The translations under genes were made by a program, and so were the position numbers. The notes under the pieces were generated by a model that did not search any database, was not told the DNA's origin, and saw only the letters and a list, made by a program, of their open reading frames with translations. 64,000 bases of DNA from an uncultured Bacteroidales bacterium (GTDB taxonomy: Bacteria > Bacteroidota > Bacteroidia > Bacteroidales > UBA932): the NCBI GenBank assembly GCA_947253655.1, contig CAMYAE010000008.1, positions 1 through 64,000 on the forward strand, given 5' to 3'. Each line of letters starts with the position of its first letter. Position 1 is the first letter of the stretch. Positions 61,707-64,000 of this stretch are shown here, in pieces.

Positions 61707-62786
61707 TTATGAATCCATCCTGTCGTCAATATCTTCATCTTCGCAGCAATCTTCTCCGTCCAAAAAAGGCTCGGCGTCCTTGTTTATATATTCGTCTTCT
61801 TTTTCGTCCCGATGCGGCACCGTAGCCTCCAAAAGCACTGTGTCGGAATCCATTGGGGCTAAGATAAAATCGGGCATTTCAGCAGGCACAAGGACGGCCT
61901 CGCCTTCTCCGATTATATAGTTATCGGTTTTCGGCCGCCCGTCGCCGCTTTCCGCCTGCAATTGAAGAGAAGCCTTGCCGCTAACGCACAGATAAACCAA
62001 AAAGGCTCCGAACTGCTCCGTATATATGTGCATTGGATCTTTAAGAGACAGACGCGTAACGGCAAATTCATCTTCCACAGCAAGCTTGGCGGTGATGTCA
62101 TCCTTGTCTTCATGATGCCTCGCAGGGGGCTCCGGAGCCACATAAGCTCCCATTTCCACGAAATCTATCGCTGCTTCTATGTTGAGTTCGTCTTCATCGG
62201 CAGCCGTCCCCCATGAGGATATTTTCAGATCCAAATCGGAAGATTCGGCGACCTCGACAATTTTAAGCCCTCCTGACGCAGCGTGAACAGTTCCGGGGTT
62301 AATCTGGAAAAAGTCTCCTTTGTGAGGAACTACCTCATTCAGGACATCTCCTATTGAGCCGTCAAGGCATTTGTTATAAAAATCGGTAGCCGTCAACTGC
62401 CTGTCGAAACCAAGGTATAACCTCGAACCCGGCTCCGCATCGGCAATATACCATAATTTCTTCTTGCCAAGGGCATCATATCTTTCTTCGGCCACCCTGT
62501 CGTCAGGGCATACAATTAGCGGAGTCCTCCCTTTTACATTAATCCATCTTATTGCCAACGGGAACTGCCGCCCATAGAAATAATATACATTGTCCCCAAC
62601 TACCCTGTCGAGATACGTTTCCATGACGTCTCCAATGGAACTTCCTGCGAGCCAACCATTTGATATAACCGAATCAATGTAGCCAAGGTCGGCGATACGG
62701 TAATCATAGCCTTTCTTTCCACCCCAGTCCGTCTCTTGAGCTGCCGCTTCAAACATTAGGGGATATAATTTTCTTTTTTTCTCCAT
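61707..62786 (-). CDS. Class I mannose-6-phosphate isomerase homologue, metal ligands apparently lost
   Basis: 359 residues from MEKKRKLYPLM; 16 upstream in-frame codons are unlikely. The general ManA pattern is present: WGG near the start, WYIADAEPGSRLYLGF, and FQINPGTVHA. In active enzymes a QxHPDD motif gives two zinc ligands and GKxE(M/C)WY gives a third. Here I read IVCPDD and GKKKLWY, so Gln, His and Glu are replaced by Ile, Cys and Lys; only the last His (TVHA) remains. The C-terminal 35 residues are strongly acidic, with a CC pair. It may be a non-catalytic or altered-function member. The alignment was made by eye. Confidence 0.75.
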   Translation of the reverse strand: MEKKRKLYPLMFEAAAQETDWGGKKGYDYRIADLGYIDSVISNGWLAGSSIGDVMETYLDRVVGDNVYYFYGRQFPLAIRWINVKGRTPLIVCPDDRVAEERYDALGKKKLWYIADAEPGSRLYLGFDRQLTATDFYNKCLDGSIGDVLNEVVPHKGDFFQINPGTVHAASGGLKIVEVAESSDLDLKISSWGTAADEDELNIEAAIDFVEMGAYVAPEPPARHHEDKDDITAKLAVEDEFAVTRLSLKDPMHIYTEQFGAFLVYLCVSGKASLQLQAESGDGRPKTDNYIIGEGEAVLVPAEMPDFILAPMDSDTVLLEATVPHRDEKEDEYINKDAEPFLDGEDCCEDEDIDDRMDS

Positions 62787-62990
62787 ACTAAATCTCAGCG
62801 GCTTTTCTCCCACCGCTGTCACAAAAATAACCAAATTCCTCTAATTATGAAATACCGTAAGGCGTTAGGATTTTATAAAATAGAATTTATTTAATTAGCA
62901 AGAATATTTAGAAAGAATGGGTTAATAACATAACACCAAGATTTCATTACATGGCTTGCACCTTGCTAAAACAAGCACGTGAGACGGATA

Positions 62991-63023
62991 TAAAAAAATG
63001 AGGACGGCTGAAAAGCCATCCTC
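62991..63023 (-). terminator. Terminator of initiator tRNA-Met
   Basis: Read on the minus strand: GAGGATGGC pairs with GCCGTCCTC (one G-T pair) around a short loop, followed by A and T7. Confidence 0.8.
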
Positions 63024-63029
63024 GTTTAG

Positions 63030-63102
<73 letters not shown>

Positions 63103-63199
63103 ATGTTGGATTACAAATATAGGAATTATTTTTATAATACCCAAAAATAATCCAAAATTTCTTCTAACGGCAGGGCAGGCGAGGAGTGTTCCGCTAAGA

Positions 63200-64000
63200 C
63201 TAACTCCTTGGTTCCGGGGTGTTTTGGGGGTTGAAGACATCCAGGAAATATATTTTATTCTTCTCGTAAATGCTAAAATGTTCCTTAAGACGCCCTTCAA
63301 ACAGATTAAGGTCTCTCGAATCAGGCTTTGTCCAAGCAGCTTCCGACAATGCGGCAATTCTTGGGAAAAGCATGTAATCGAGACGGTTACCGTCCACTAC
63401 CCTTTCCGTCCACAAGTTTGCCTGAACTCCAAGTATCTTTGCATCCTTTGGATATTTGACATCAAATCCCATTGGGTCAAACTCATATATCTTCCTATAT
63501 GTGTTTAACGGAAAACGACGCCAGTCAACCCCATAGACTTGAACGGTATCCTGAGGATAGTCCAAATACATCGGAAGACGCGGACTGAGGACTACGCTGT
63601 AGCCTTTATCAAAGGCTTTCTGAAGCTGCTCCTGCCTGTTCTGCCTCCAAAAATAGATTATTGTCTTCTCCGGCGGCAAATCGGAACTTGCAACCTCATC
63701 CCAAGCAGCAATTCTGTTATTGATTCTAAACAAAGAATCGGCAATCCTCTTGAAGAAATATCTCTCCACATCAGGCAGGGAGCCCAATTGCTCTTTGTCC
63801 ATAAGGGCCTGAATATCTCTGTCAGAGTTCCAGTCTTCATTTCCGTAATGCACCTCATCTCCGCCGAGATGTATAATCTGTGACGGGAAAAGTGCATCAA
63901 CCTCCTTAAGTATCGCTGTCAGAAAGGAATAAACTGTGTCTCTACCCGGATTGAACGTATAATTCGGATAATCAGGCGAGCCTCCGCCGCTATATTCAGG
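63200..64000 (-). CDS. GH20 beta-N-acetylhexosaminidase, 5' part beyond the window
   Basis: The frame is open to the window edge, so at least the N-terminal part is missing; about 266 residues are seen. HLGGDEVHYGNEDW holds the catalytic Asp-Glu pair, with INNRIAAWDEV and the late ILGVQANLWTE and MLFPRIAALSEAAWT segments of the (beta/alpha)8 barrel following. It removes terminal GlcNAc or GalNAc. It differs clearly from the GH20 of the PUL and lies 14-20 kb from it, so it is a separate enzyme, possibly part of another locus beyond the window. Confidence 0.92.
   Translation of the reverse strand, partial: PEYSGGGSPDYPNYTFNPGRDTVYSFLTAILKEVDALFPSQIIHLGGDEVHYGNEDWNSDRDIQALMDKEQLGSLPDVERYFFKRIADSLFRINNRIAAWDEVASSDLPPEKTIIYFWRQNRQEQLQKAFDKGYSVVLSPRLPMYLDYPQDTVQVYGVDWRRFPLNTYRKIYEFDPMGFDVKYPKDAKILGVQANLWTERVVDGNRLDYMLFPRIAALSEAAWTKPDSRDLNLFEGRLKEHFSIYEKNKIYFLDVFNPQNTPEPRS

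Overview
The window comes from a Bacteroidota chromosome, almost certainly order Bacteroidales. The signs are a SusC/SusD polysaccharide-utilisation locus (PUL) with an ECF sigma/FecR pair, several copies of the Bacteroidetes promoter (TTTG, 19 nt, TAnnTTTG), DUF4290, an N-terminal-rubredoxin rubrerythrin, and the near absence of Shine-Dalgarno sequences except in front of rpsU. I cannot name the genus with confidence. A gut-type anaerobe is plausible.

Layout. 1-300: tRNA-Gln with its terminator and a duplicated intergenic repeat. 400-5506 (minus): lon, ung, coaD and a double-thioredoxin exported protein. 5668-7824 (plus): HU, a 29-residue ribosomal-type peptide and RNase G, meeting tcdA and lnt (minus) at a shared terminator. 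10337-12930 (plus): LysE-type exporter, PASTA protein, RluD-type synthase. 12933-15887 (minus): an outer-membrane beta-barrel receptor. 15956-18477 (minus): rplU, rpmA, serS, ruvC. 18648-25537 (plus): AAA ATPase, zinc-ligand-less sirtuin, rpsU, a giant AsmA protein, prmA. 25527-26789 (minus): a secreted histidine phosphatase.

Accessory block 1 (about 27.0-31.95 kb) is a decaying mobile element next to tRNA-Leu. It holds a large serine recombinase whose stop codon lies inside the tRNA 3' acceptor stem, a small resolvase with an in-frame TGA, an unknown exported protein, a filamentous-phage-type (gene II/X) replication initiator with an in-frame TAA, and a small NUMOD-like ORF. Accessory block 2 (32.2-45.95 kb) is a PUL: ECF sigma, FecR anti-sigma, STN-containing SusC, SusD, a duplicated-domain surface lipoprotein, GH16, GH20 and a GH2 with the exo-beta-glucosaminidase signature. 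A dispersed repeat flanks it on both sides (31990-32162 and 46008-46104). The enzyme set suggests a mixed beta-glucan plus glucosamine/GlcNAc substrate such as fungal wall; this is inference.

The right part is mostly housekeeping: a FISUMP lipoprotein, ApbE, a minus-strand run M48 peptidase - AddB-like - AddA-like - DUF4290 - FtsK - LolA, then an outer-membrane barrel, rubrerythrin, an S4 RNA-binding protein, a ManA homologue that seems to have lost its metal ligands, initiator tRNA-Met, and a second GH20 running off the window end.

The points I find most worth a second look are the ManA-like pseudoenzyme, the Zn-less sirtuin paired with an ATPase, the tRNA-Leu element with two nonsense-interrupted genes, the mixed-specificity PUL flanked by repeats, and the strong Shine-Dalgarno of rpsU. 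I found no CRISPR array and no recognisable multi-gene defence island.
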